DNA from: Legionella santicrucis
GTDB lineage: Bacteria; Pseudomonadota; Gammaproteobacteria; Legionellales; Legionellaceae
Length of the DNA: 64,000 nt
Reading direction: 5' to 3'
Assembly (NCBI RefSeq): GCF_001468135.1
Contig: NZ_LNYU01000091.1
Location: 225,850 to 289,849, forward strand
Below, in pieces: positions 9,333 to 17,460 of the stretch (position 1 is its first letter; the number at the start of each line of letters is the position of its first letter). Under the pieces are notes generated by a model. That model did no database searches. It worked only from the letters and a program-made list of their open reading frames with translations, and was not told where the DNA came from. The translations under genes were made by a program, and so were the position numbers.

Positions 9333-10223
9333 CTATGCAGTCAGAGCATCAAAAATCGCCATCCGAACGAACACTCCATTAGTAACCTGTCGCAAAATAA
9401 AAGAACTTGCACCATCAGCTACCTCACTGTCTATTTCTATACCTCGATTTATTGGGCCAGGATGCATCACCATTACATCAGGTTTTGCATAATCCAACCG
9501 CTCTTTTGTTAACGCGAAATCTCGCCTAAAAGACTCCAAATCCAAATGATCTGACTCCAATAAACGTTCACGCTGTACACGTAAACAAATCACTACATCT
9601 GCATCAGTCAAGCCATCACGCAAACTATGCGTCACTCGACCATAATGCAATGTTCTTGGTTGCCAAAGCTCAGGGGCAACTAAAACAAGCTCGCCAACAC
9701 CCAATTGTGCGCAAATACATTGGAATGAATTTGCTACTCGTGAATGTTTAATATTCCCTAAAATAGCTATTTTTAATCGATCTAAACGCGGTTTTTGTTC
9801 AATGATTGTCATCATATCAAGCAAAGCTTGGCTTGGATGCGCATGCGTACCATCACCCGCATTAATGATATGAATTGAATTACCGATTTTATCTGCTAAA
9901 TTTTGTTGTAATCCTTCTTGCTCATGACGAATCACAAAAAATTGAATCCCCATCGCGGCAAGAGTACGTACAGTATCCTCAATGACTTCTCCTTTAGTTT
10001 CAGAAGAACTTTGAAGATCCAAGTTAACGACAGGCATTGATAAACGATTCGCAGCCAACTCAAAACTCACCCGAGTTCGCGTGCTGTTTTCATAAAATAA
10101 ATGAGCAACCGTATTTGTATCATAACAAGGATAATTACTATTATGTTTAAAATAAATTGAACGTTGCAGAATGGATTCAATTTGTTGTCGTGATAATTGA
10201 CTAATTTCTAGAAAATGATTCAT
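9333..10223 (-). CDS. pyrB: Aspartate carbamoyltransferase catalytic subunit
   Basis: This 296-aa enzyme carries the carbamoyl-phosphate loop STRTR at residues 47-51 (FYENSTRTRVSFELAA), the HPSQALLD motif and the C-terminal MHPGPINRG. It condenses carbamoyl phosphate with L-aspartate in pyrimidine synthesis. No pyrI regulatory subunit is adjacent, so it may work alone or with a dihydroorotase-like partner encoded elsewhere. It is the last gene of a yqgE-ruvX-pyrB minus-strand group seen in many gammaproteobacteria, although 105 bp separate it from ruvX. Confidence 0.94.
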   Translation of the reverse strand: MNHFLEISQLSRQQIESILQRSIYFKHNSNYPCYDTNTVAHLFYENSTRTRVSFELAANRLSMPVVNLDLQSSSETKGEVIEDTVRTLAAMGIQFFVIRHEQEGLQQNLADKIGNSIHIINAGDGTHAHPSQALLDMMTIIEQKPRLDRLKIAILGNIKHSRVANSFQCICAQLGVGELVLVAPELWQPRTLHYGRVTHSLRDGLTDADVVICLRVQRERLLESDHLDLESFRRDFALTKERLDYAKPDVMVMHPGPINRGIEIDSEVADGASSFILRQVTNGVFVRMAIFDALTA

Positions 10224-10328
10224 AAAACCCTAATCTATTCTTTAGAATGCATCATCATAAGATTAAACGAACACAAATAATTTTCAACGTTACCTATATC
10301 TAATCTTATTAGGATACACTCTAGAAAG

Positions 10329-10748
10329 TTATTCCGGATGTTGCAACCATTGCTCAAGTATAACACAAGCAGCTACGCTATCCACCTCTGATTGCTTGAT
10401 TTTACGATATCCACCTTGCGCAAACAATTGCTCTCTAGCCGCAATCGTTGAGAGTCGCTCATCAACCAAATGAACAGGGAGAACAAAACGCTTATGTAAT
10501 TCTTGAGCAAATCGACGTGCTGGGGCAGTTGTGTATAGTTCACTGCCATCAATACATGTTGGAATACCAACAACTAACGCATGAGGTGTCCACTGAGCAA
10601 TAACCTTGGCAACAGCATTCCAATCAGGAACGCCTGCACGTGCACTAAGTGTTGCTAAAGGTGAAGCACTGCATGTAAGTTGTTGACCTACAGCAACTCC
10701 AATACGTTTATAACCAAAATCAAAACCTAAATAAACAGAACTAGGCAT
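10329..10748 (-). CDS. ruvX: Putative Holliday junction resolvase RuvX/YqgF
   Basis: The protein has 139 aa from the ATG at 10748. The RNase H-like fold shows DFGYKRIGVAVG at the N-terminus with the first catalytic Asp, VVGIP in the middle and VDERLST with the conserved Asp-Glu. YqgF proteins act on Holliday junctions or in rRNA processing. A TTG at 10754 is also in frame. The ATG overlaps the yqgE stop by 8 bp, which implies translational coupling. Confidence 0.9.
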   Translation of the reverse strand: MPSSVYLGFDFGYKRIGVAVGQQLTCSASPLATLSARAGVPDWNAVAKVIAQWTPHALVVGIPTCIDGSELYTTAPARRFAQELHKRFVLPVHLVDERLSTIAAREQLFAQGGYRKIKQSEVDSVAACVILEQWLQHPE

Positions 10749-11304
10749 GGCCAATATTCGAACTAAGTTGATTCATTTTGACTCCTAAAGTTGAGCCTGC
10801 ATATTCCCAACGATCTTCAAAGGGTATTTCATACAGAATCTCTGAGCGATAAGGACAAACCAACCAAGTATTCTCTAGGATTTCTTTTTCTAATTGATGT
10901 TCTACCCATCCAGCATAACCTAAGGTAATTAAAACTTCTTTGGGACCCTTGTCTTCAGCAATGGCTCGAATAATATCATTTGATGTCGTTACCGTCACTT
11001 CTTCTTGCAGAAATAAACTGGATCGCCAAGTACCTAATTGTTTATGAATGACAAAACCTCTTTCTGGCTGCACCGGACCACCAAACATTAACGGTAGATG
11101 GCTTTGTTCTGAATGTATAGGTTCAATATGTAATTGTTCAAAAACTATAGCCAAAGGAAACTGCATAGGGCGATTAATAATGAGACCCACTGAACCCTGT
11201 TCATGATGCTCACAAATATAGATCACTGTTCTTTCAAAATTAGGATCATTGAGAGACGGCATAGCAATCAGCAAGTGATTAGCCAAGGAGCTTATAATTG
11301 CCAT
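10741..11304 (-). CDS. yqgE: YqgE/AlgH family protein (UPF0301)
   Basis: At 187 aa this is full length. Family motifs include the start SSLANHLLIAMPSLNDPNFERTV (split by ordinary residues), HHEQGSVGLIINRP and FGGPVQPERGFVIH. The biochemical role is unresolved. The protein is almost always encoded next to ruvX, as here, with an 8-bp overlap. The divergent DUF47 gene begins 218 bp away, leaving a shared promoter region at 11305-11522. Confidence 0.92.
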   Translation of the reverse strand: MAIISSLANHLLIAMPSLNDPNFERTVIYICEHHEQGSVGLIINRPMQFPLAIVFEQLHIEPIHSEQSHLPLMFGGPVQPERGFVIHKQLGTWRSSLFLQEEVTVTTSNDIIRAIAEDKGPKEVLITLGYAGWVEHQLEKEILENTWLVCPYRSEILYEIPFEDRWEYAGSTLGVKMNQLSSNIGHA

Positions 11305-11522
11305 GGACCCTCCCGAAAAAGTAATTTTTACTTATATGTCTCTTACTTTAAGTATATACTATAAACAGATTTGATTACTTTTAATTCATGATTTTTAAAA
11401 AGTGAGCTTAACATCAGAGAGCGCATGTTTAGAAAAAAAGCCTTTGAACTTAAGTTCAACAGTTTTGTTCCTGGGAAAGTTTGGGTATACTTCACAAAAA
11501 TTTGCTTAAGAGACTCGATACT

Positions 11523-12194
11523 ATGAGCAGCATATTTAATATGTTTGGTCCTTCACCAATAAGACCTATAGAACAACACATGCGTAAAGTACACCAATGC
11601 GCAAAACAACTCTACCCTTTTTTTGAAGCCGTTTTAAAAAAGGATTGGACAACAGCGAATAAAATTAAAGAAAAAATTCTTGATTTTGAAAAAGAAGCTG
11701 ATTTAATTAAGCGTGATTTACGTCTTCATTTACCTACTGGACTTTTCCTACCTGTTTCACGAACCGATCTACTCGAGCTTCTCAGTGCCCAAGATCTCAT
11801 CGCCAATAAGACAGAAGATATCGCGATTTTAATCACCAGCAGAAAAATGACTATCCCGGAACCTTTAGTCCCTGTTTTCATGCCTTTTTTAAGCCGCTGT
11901 CTTGATGCATCCAAACAAGCGTGTAAAGCAATCAATGAACTCGATGAATTATTAGAAACAGGTTTCAGAGGTTCCGAGGTTAAAATCGTTGAAGAAATGA
12001 TTTTAAAACTCTATGAAATTGAACATGATAGCGATGCACGGCTCGCAGAAGTAAGGCATCGTATTTTTGAAATTGAAAAAGATTTATCGGCCATTGATAC
12101 AATATTCCTATACAAATTGGTCCAGTGGATTGATGACTTAGCGGACGATGCTCAACATGTAGGCAGTCGTCTCCAAATTTTAATAGCCCGGTAG
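11523..12194 (+). CDS. DUF47/PhoU-like phosphate-transport accessory protein
   Basis: The protein is 223 aa starting at the ATG at 11523 (SSIFNMFGPSPIRP); a TTG at 11481 would add 14 unconserved residues. It is all-helical with family features EHMRKVHQCAKQL, the metal-binding-like EKEADLIKRDL and EIEHDSDARLAEVR, and a C-terminal WIDDLADDAQHVGSRL. DUF47 proteins accompany Pit-type phosphate transporters and modulate them. The pit gene follows after 9 bp, a clear operon. Confidence 0.88.
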   Translation: MSSIFNMFGPSPIRPIEQHMRKVHQCAKQLYPFFEAVLKKDWTTANKIKEKILDFEKEADLIKRDLRLHLPTGLFLPVSRTDLLELLSAQDLIANKTEDIAILITSRKMTIPEPLVPVFMPFLSRCLDASKQACKAINELDELLETGFRGSEVKIVEEMILKLYEIEHDSDARLAEVRHRIFEIEKDLSAIDTIFLYKLVQWIDDLADDAQHVGSRLQILIAR

Positions 12195-12203
12195 TCAAAC
12201 TCT

Positions 12204-13457
12204 ATGGATTATTCAATCATATATCTTCTTGCTGCAGTTATTTTATGTTTTCTAATGACTTGGGGGGTGGGTGCTAATGACCTAGCGAACGTCATGAGTA
12301 CTACTATGGGCTCTAAAGCAGTCACCGTCAGACAAGCCATGCTGATCGCTATAATTTTTGAATTTGCCGGTGCTTTTTTAGGTGGAACAGGGGTTACAGA
12401 AACGATGCGCGATGGAATTATAAACTCCAGCCAATTATCTGGAGAACCATTAATTCTTATTGAAGGCATGCTTGGCGTTTTATTAGCCTGTACTATCTGG
12501 ATGAATCTCGCAAGCTATCTTGGAGTTCCTGTTTCTATCACTAATGCCTTAGTAGGCTCGATGGTTGGTTTTGGTACCATGGTCTTGGGACCTCAAGCAA
12601 TTCATTGGAACCAAGTCAGCCGTATTGCTATAAGCTGGATTACTTCACCAATGATTTCAGGTATTACTGCGTTTATATTATTTACGAGTATTCAACAAAC
12701 TATCTTTGTCAAAAGTAATCCTCTCACTAAAGCTAAATTATATATTCCCATTTATCTTTTTCTTATTGGTTCTATTTTGTCATTTATTACCGTATTTAAG
12801 GGATTAAATCATTTTCACATTCACCTTAATTTTAAACAAAATCTAGCGGTTACCTTGGCAACCAGTATCATCATTACCGCTATTGGCATGATTATTATCA
12901 AGCGAATTCCCGAGCATCCTCGCATAAGACGTAGAGAACGTTTTATACAAGTCGAAAAATATTTTGCGGTGCTTATGGCGATGACGGCCTGCGCTATGGC
13001 TTTTGCTCATGGTTCAAATGATGTTGCATTGGCTGTGGGTCCCCTATCAATAATTCATAGCTTAGTGATGAGTTCACCGCAGGTTTTTAATGCCAATAAT
13101 TATCCCGCTTGGATTATATTATTAGGATGCGTGGGTGTTGTAACCGGACTTCTCATGTATGGAAGAAAAGTAATTGAGACAGTAGGCAGTGCAATCACTG
13201 CCCTCACTCCCAGCCGCGCGTTTGCAGCCACTCTTTCTGCAGCAACAACCGTTGTAGTAGCGACAAGTACTGGTATTCCTGTTTCCGCAACGCAAACCTT
13301 AGTTGGCGCGGTGCTTGGAGTAGGATTAGCTCGAGGTATTGGTGCATTAAATCTAATTGTGATTCGTAATATTTTTATGTCTTGGATATTGACCTTACCC
13401 GCAGCATCCATTTTAACTATTCTATCTTATAAATTATTGCATGCATTTTTGGGGTAA
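12204..13457 (+). CDS. pitA: PiT family inorganic phosphate transporter
   Basis: This 417-aa membrane protein has the two inverted PiT signatures: GANDLANVMSTTMGSKAVT near the N-terminus and HGSNDVALAVGPL near residue 270, within about ten membrane segments. It is a low-affinity, proton-coupled importer of metal phosphate. The central cytoplasmic loop carries basic residues (KRIPEHPRIRRRERF). Coupling to the DUF47 gene supports the assignment. Confidence 0.93.
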   Translation: MDYSIIYLLAAVILCFLMTWGVGANDLANVMSTTMGSKAVTVRQAMLIAIIFEFAGAFLGGTGVTETMRDGIINSSQLSGEPLILIEGMLGVLLACTIWMNLASYLGVPVSITNALVGSMVGFGTMVLGPQAIHWNQVSRIAISWITSPMISGITAFILFTSIQQTIFVKSNPLTKAKLYIPIYLFLIGSILSFITVFKGLNHFHIHLNFKQNLAVTLATSIIITAIGMIIIKRIPEHPRIRRRERFIQVEKYFAVLMAMTACAMAFAHGSNDVALAVGPLSIIHSLVMSSPQVFNANNYPAWIILLGCVGVVTGLLMYGRKVIETVGSAITALTPSRAFAATLSAATTVVVATSTGIPVSATQTLVGAVLGVGLARGIGALNLIVIRNIFMSWILTLPAASILTILSYKLLHAFLG

Positions 13458-13465
13458 ATAATAAG

Positions 13466-13516
13466 ATGTAGCCCGGAAACTAACTCTATTCGGGCTTGGA
13501 TTCCCGGATTTCATTC
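13466..13516. repeat. REP-like hairpin element after pitA
   Basis: AGCCCG (13470-13475) pairs with CGGGCT (13491-13496), and a second CCCGGATT follows. A related GTAGCCTGAATGAAG core occurs at 13962-13976, and GTAGCCCAAC occurs at 32980-32989. These look like fragments of a dispersed intergenic palindrome and could also terminate pitA transcription. Confidence 0.4.
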
Positions 13517-13903
13517 GAACTAAAAGAAGGGGTTAAAAAAGAATGTCCTTTCTTGGCAAATATTTATACCATCTCTACTGCTCACGAATTTTATCTCTTC
13601 TTTTGGTCTGCAGATAAATTAAATTTTTATCAAATGGAAAAGTAGAAGGATCATTACGTTGACCATGATCAAAGGATGATTACTTTTAAAAAATCAGAAA
13701 AAGAATATAAAAACATTTGCCCACTGTTATTCAATTTAAATAAGATCCACTTAATTTCTACTGCAGAAGCAAAAGAAAAACTAAAAATCAATACAATGTT
13801 CTTTTTAACTGAAGAAGCACATAGCGCTGGTTCGAATCCTTCGCACGAATTTTCATGTTCTGTGCTAAGGCTTCGAGATGGCATAAATGCCTCCTCAGCC
13901 TGA
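13484..13903 (+). pseudogene. Decayed ORF with one in-frame stop, product unknown
   Basis: One reading frame is open from 13484 to 13640, broken by TAG at 13643-13645, then open again from 13646 to 13903. Both halves read as ordinary protein (for example KKECPFLANIYTISTAHEFY, then ICPLLFNLNKIHLISTAEAK), so a nonsense-mutated gene is the best explanation. Its 5' end runs into the REP-like element, so the original start is lost. The last 25 or so codons look non-coding, which suggests the 3' end is replaced as well. I do not recognise the family. Confidence 0.4.
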
Positions 13904-13924
13904 ACGGTTCAAGCGGGACGCGGA

Positions 13925-13947
13925 TTTTTATCCGAAGCTTACGTTAA
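13925..13947 (+). repeat. Dispersed 23-bp repeat, copy 2
   Basis: Matches 6322-6344 at 20 of 23 positions. It is followed at 13961-13993 by a GTAGCCTGAATGAAG...TCCGGAA segment typical of Legionella intergenic repeats. Together with the decayed ORF, this accounts for the otherwise gene-free 13458-14019. Confidence 0.45.
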
Positions 13948-14019
13948 CTGAAGAGAAAGGTGTAGCCTGAATGAAGCACTACGTAATCCGGAAGATCATA
14001 AGCGTAACGAATTCCTTCG

Positions 14020-14205
14020 TTAAAACTCTTCCCAAATTTCACCTTTTTCATCTTTATAATCTTTATTATCACGCATTAAAAAAATACGTTGATGTTTATT
14101 AATTTCTTTTAATTGTGATGCTGATTTAGAATGAGTTGCATCAAATTCAAATAAAAATTTATCATAAGGACTAACATAAGCTTTATCTATATCATTTGAG
14201 TTCAT
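14020..14205 (-). CDS. Small conserved protein, CBU_0585-like family
   Basis: This 61-aa protein contains DIDKAYVSPYDKFLFEFD and SASQLKEINKHQRIF, a pattern I associate with a short Legionellales-specific family named after Coxiella CBU_0585. Function is unknown. There is no signal peptide or membrane segment. It is divergent from the adenosine deaminase gene, with 136 bp between. Confidence 0.7.
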   Translation of the reverse strand: MNSNDIDKAYVSPYDKFLFEFDATHSKSASQLKEINKHQRIFLMRDNKDYKDEKGEIWEEF

Positions 14206-14341
14206 AACAAATCCAGATTAACTTTAATTTTATTAAGCTATTTTATAGCTTTTTTATCTAAGTTACCATTACCCTAGAAAAAGCAATTTAAGTTTTGCAT
14301 GCAAGCCAAAGACACTTAAACAAAAGATAAGAGGCAAAAAC

Positions 14342-15316
14342 ATGAGTTTGAAGAAAGCAGAGTTACATGTTCATTTAGAAGGCACTATTACTCCTGAGCT
14401 AGCGGTAAAACTAGCAAAACGAAATCAATTAACATTACCTGAAGGGCTTGTGGCTCCTGACGGAAAAAGTTATTTATCAAAAGATTTTCTAGATTTTTTA
14501 AAAGTTTATGATACTTTAGCTGCCGTAATAAAACATCCTCAAGACTACTATGATATTACCTTCGATTACTTAAGAGCCCGCGCTCAAGAAGATGCTATCT
14601 ATGTCGAAATGATGTATTCCCCTGATCATGCCGAACTTTCCAGCAAAATACCTTCTGCGGAGCACTTAACAGCAATTCAACAAGCAATTGATGATGCCAA
14701 AGAACAATTCAATATTGTAGGGCGTATCATCGTTACTGCAGTTCGTCATTTTGGTGTAGAGGCTGTAGAGCGTGTTGCACAACAAACCCATAAAGATAAA
14801 TTTCCCTGTGTTACTGGTTTTGGTTTAGGTGGTGATGAAGCACAGTTTCCACCCAAATTGTTTACTAAAGCGTATCAAATTGCAGCTGATGCTGGATTAC
14901 TATGCACCGTACATGCTGGTGAATTTGCTTCTGCTAGTGGCATGGATGAAGCAATGGAATATCTCCCTATTCAACGTATAGGGCATGGAGTTAATGCAAT
15001 CTATGCACCAAACACGATGGCACGGGTAAAAGATAAAGGAATTACTTTAGAAATCTGTCCCAGTAGCAATATCTTTCTGGGTCTATTTAAAAATATGAGT
15101 GAACATCCCTTGCCTAAATTTTATGAGGCAGGAATGAAGATCAGCATTAGTTCTGATGATCCGCCATTCATGAGTACGACACTAGACCAAGAATATCACC
15201 GCGTACAAAATTCCTATAATTATAATGACGAAACAATGAATTCAATTACACGGATGGCGATAGAAGCTGCTTTTGTTGATTCCAAAACAAAAGCAGAGTT
15301 ACTTGCAAGGGTTTAA
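14342..15316 (+). CDS. add: Adenosine deaminase family protein
   Basis: The 324-aa TIM-barrel metal-dependent hydrolase has zinc ligands in AELHVHLEGTI (HxH), HAGEFA and SSDDPPF, and the catalytic RIGHGV motif. It deaminates adenosine to inosine, or adenine to hypoxanthine, since the two subfamilies are close. It ends just before a strong hairpin at 15326. Confidence is high for the family and moderate for the exact substrate. Confidence 0.87.
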   Translation: MSLKKAELHVHLEGTITPELAVKLAKRNQLTLPEGLVAPDGKSYLSKDFLDFLKVYDTLAAVIKHPQDYYDITFDYLRARAQEDAIYVEMMYSPDHAELSSKIPSAEHLTAIQQAIDDAKEQFNIVGRIIVTAVRHFGVEAVERVAQQTHKDKFPCVTGFGLGGDEAQFPPKLFTKAYQIAADAGLLCTVHAGEFASASGMDEAMEYLPIQRIGHGVNAIYAPNTMARVKDKGITLEICPSSNIFLGLFKNMSEHPLPKFYEAGMKISISSDDPPFMSTTLDQEYHRVQNSYNYNDETMNSITRMAIEAAFVDSKTKAELLARV

Positions 15317-15325
15317 AGCAATGCA

Positions 15326-15363
15326 AGTTCGATATAAAAATAGTAATATTTTTATATCGAACT
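15326..15363. terminator. Strong bidirectional terminator between add and the PH-domain gene
   Basis: A perfect 16-bp stem (15326-15341 with 15348-15363) surrounds a six-base loop and is followed by GCTTTTATTT on the plus strand. It lies between two convergent genes whose stops are 65 bp apart. Confidence 0.8.
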
Positions 15364-15381
15364 GCTTTTATTTAGATTGAG

Positions 15382-15843
15382 TTAATCCCGATGCAACTCC
15401 CCCATAAGCTGTTCAATATAACGCCTGCAAGTAAGTGGGTGATGTAAAAAGTTAATAACACGACGAGTACCACCTGTACCAGTGATACAAACCAAACCGT
15501 AACTTAAAATACTCCCTAAAATTGATTGCCGTATATCAATTGCTTCTATCTTACTTAATGGGATATCAATAGTTTGTCTAACTATCACTCCTGTACGAAT
15601 AATGACATGGTTTTTTTTAATCGTAAGGGATGAAAAATAATAAGTCATCCACGTCATACCAGTCCATAGTAAAGCCAAAGCAGCTGCTCCATATCCTATT
15701 TTTTCTAATAAAGCGAGATCAGTATTATGAACAATTGCCAAAGCAATACATAAGCTAAGTACAGGCCAAAAAAATATAATCCAGTGCATACGGGTAAAAA
15801 AGATAATATCATTAGGATTGTTATTATTCTGCTTTTCAAACAT
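15382..15843 (-). CDS. Bacterial PH (bPH2, YdbT-like) membrane protein
   Basis: This 153-aa protein has two adjacent membrane segments (about residues 22-70), then a beta-rich domain with the bPH2 pattern RTGVIVRQTIDIPLSKIEAI and a GTGGTRRVI loop. The family's role is unclear. Members often occur singly or in pairs and may act in envelope stress. It is divergent from the DUF721 gene. Confidence 0.78.
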   Translation of the reverse strand: MFEKQNNNNPNDIIFFTRMHWIIFFWPVLSLCIALAIVHNTDLALLEKIGYGAAALALLWTGMTWMTYYFSSLTIKKNHVIIRTGVIVRQTIDIPLSKIEAIDIRQSILGSILSYGLVCITGTGGTRRVINFLHHPLTCRRYIEQLMGELHRD

Positions 15844-15946
15844 TAGTTTCCACCTATGGTCCTGAGTGTTTTGCTAAAATTATGATATTCCATTTAACAT
15901 GAATTTGCTATTCTATACTTATCTTATTAAAAATTTCCAAATTAAA

Positions 15947-16387
15947 ATGCGTTCTATCAGCCATTGCCTCAACAAACAACTTGCCGAGATTTGCCAGCGC
16001 TCTTTTCAACTCGAAGAACTTTCTCATAAAGTAAAACAATTACTTCCAGAAAATTTAGTTGAAGAGTGTTCTGTTGGGAGCTTTAATAAAGGGTGCTTAG
16101 TACTCGCCACTACCAATGCTGTATGGGCAACACAATTGCGTTATCTTCTCCCAGAACTCCGTGACCGTCTGCGTAAAGAGGCTCGCTTATATCAATTGTC
16201 TTCCATTAAAGTAACAGTCAGTCCACCAACTTTTCAACATGAAAAATGTACTCAACCTCAAAAAAATGAATTATCAGAGAAAGCTAAAGCTACTATTGTT
16301 CATGAAAGTCAACAGTGTTCTTATGAACCATTACAAAAAGCATTATTACGCTTAGCAGATCATGACGATGATCATATCAATAAATAA
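15947..16387 (+). CDS. DUF721/DciA-like protein
   Basis: The protein is 146 aa from the ATG at 15947. A longer start at 15899 adds a hydrophobic stretch not typical of the family, and neither start has a good ribosome binding site. The DUF721 core is seen as LPENLVEECSVGSFNKGCLVL and ATTNAVWATQLRYLLPELRDRL. DciA relatives load the replicative helicase in bacteria lacking DnaC. In many relatives this gene sits between lpxC and secA, and lpxC is 3 kb away here. Confidence 0.72.
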   Translation: MRSISHCLNKQLAEICQRSFQLEELSHKVKQLLPENLVEECSVGSFNKGCLVLATTNAVWATQLRYLLPELRDRLRKEARLYQLSSIKVTVSPPTFQHEKCTQPQKNELSEKAKATIVHESQQCSYEPLQKALLRLADHDDDHINK

Positions 16388-16444
16388 TGCCAATGACTCT
16401 TTCTAAGACAAAATAATAGATAGATTCGAGAATATACCCTGCAT

Positions 16445-16720
16445 TCAGCGATTCAGTTTAAGGTAATAAAATAAAAAAACCACCAAAAAATAAACAAATA
16501 ATGGTTTAATAAAAATGTTAAATATCAAAACAATTTGTAAAAACAAACTACCTGAATGCCATAATGTTTGATAGAAGGTTAAAGTATCTAATGGCTGATA
16601 AGGATCTATATATAGCAGTAGCGCAATATATTTAATTATAAAAAAACTGAGTATAGCGCAAAAAATACCAATTAAATGCCTAACTGAATAAAAGACATCA
16701 AACCATGTATTTTTTATCAT
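16445..16720 (-). CDS. Small hypothetical membrane protein
   Basis: The 91-aa product has two or three hydrophobic segments (about residues 13-37, 50-67 and 70-88) and little else. No family is recognised. It lies between the DUF721 gene and a gene on the same strand, 123 bp away, and could be a free-standing unit. Confidence 0.55.
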   Translation of the reverse strand: MIKNTWFDVFYSVRHLIGIFCAILSFFIIKYIALLLYIDPYQPLDTLTFYQTLWHSGSLFLQIVLIFNIFIKPLFVYFLVVFLFYYLKLNR

Positions 16721-16851
16721 AGATCTCTCAGTAATTAATTATACTGCTTACATTTGATAATTATATTCTCTTAATTGTGTGATTATGGGGATAACTCTAT
16801 TATTTTCGAAAAAATATGCAGCTCTATGCTGAAAAAAATGAAGGAAAAGAA

Positions 16852-17343
16852 CTAGTTAACTAATGACGCATTGTCTGAAGAGTCATATTCACTTGTTTCT
16901 GCAAGAGCCATTTCAAATCGACGCGATACCCATTCAGCACCAAGATAAGTGAAGCAATCTTGCAAATAATCAGTTAACTCATCTTCTTCTATAATATGTT
17001 CAAAACCTACAGACTCTATGTCATGATGAAAATAGGCCCCAAAATAATACATTGAAAAATTTACATAATCGCGAGTATGTAAAATAAAAGCATGCCACAG
17101 CTCATCAAGAAGCAGTAAAGGACCAAAAAGATACGTTTTTTTGCCAAGTTTTGCTCTTTGATCGTTTAACCACATCCAAGAGAGTAAATCAGTAAATAAT
17201 TCATTTACCTCTTGCACAGTAAACTCAGGACGGTGATAACAAAAATACGTTATAACCGTCTTATTTTGATAAAGTAATAGGTCTGATAAATCTATCTTAT
17301 TATCCACAACATGTTTTCTTAGTACTTGGTTTTTGAGTAACAT
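16852..17343 (-). CDS. Hypothetical protein with DELWH...HH motif (GRDP/DUF1399-like)
   Basis: This 163-aa protein (ATG at 17343; a TTG three codons earlier is also in frame) contains LLLDELWHAFILHTRDYVNF and YYFGAYFHHDIE. The spacing of the Asp-Glu-x-Trp-His and Phe-Gly-x-x-x-His-His elements is like the glycine-rich-domain / DUF1399 type proteins of bacteria and plants, whose role is obscure. The C-terminus is acidic and Ser-rich (SEYDSSDN). No membrane segment or signal peptide is seen. Confidence 0.6.
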   Translation of the reverse strand: MLLKNQVLRKHVVDNKIDLSDLLLYQNKTVITYFCYHRPEFTVQEVNELFTDLLSWMWLNDQRAKLGKKTYLFGPLLLLDELWHAFILHTRDYVNFSMYYFGAYFHHDIESVGFEHIIEEDELTDYLQDCFTYLGAEWVSRRFEMALAETSEYDSSDNASLVN

Positions 17344-17460
17344 ATCGTACAATACGGCAAATCATTTCTTCTTTAGTCATTATTATCACCTAAATAGTTA
17401 ATATTCAACCAGATTGTAATTCATTTATTGAATTTAAACATTAGAACATTCCTTTATAAT

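Noticed and set aside
13827-13852. tRNA T-arm-like GGTTCGAATCC segment
   Set aside because: The flanking bases form only two pairs of the T-stem, and no acceptor, anticodon or D arm is found nearby.
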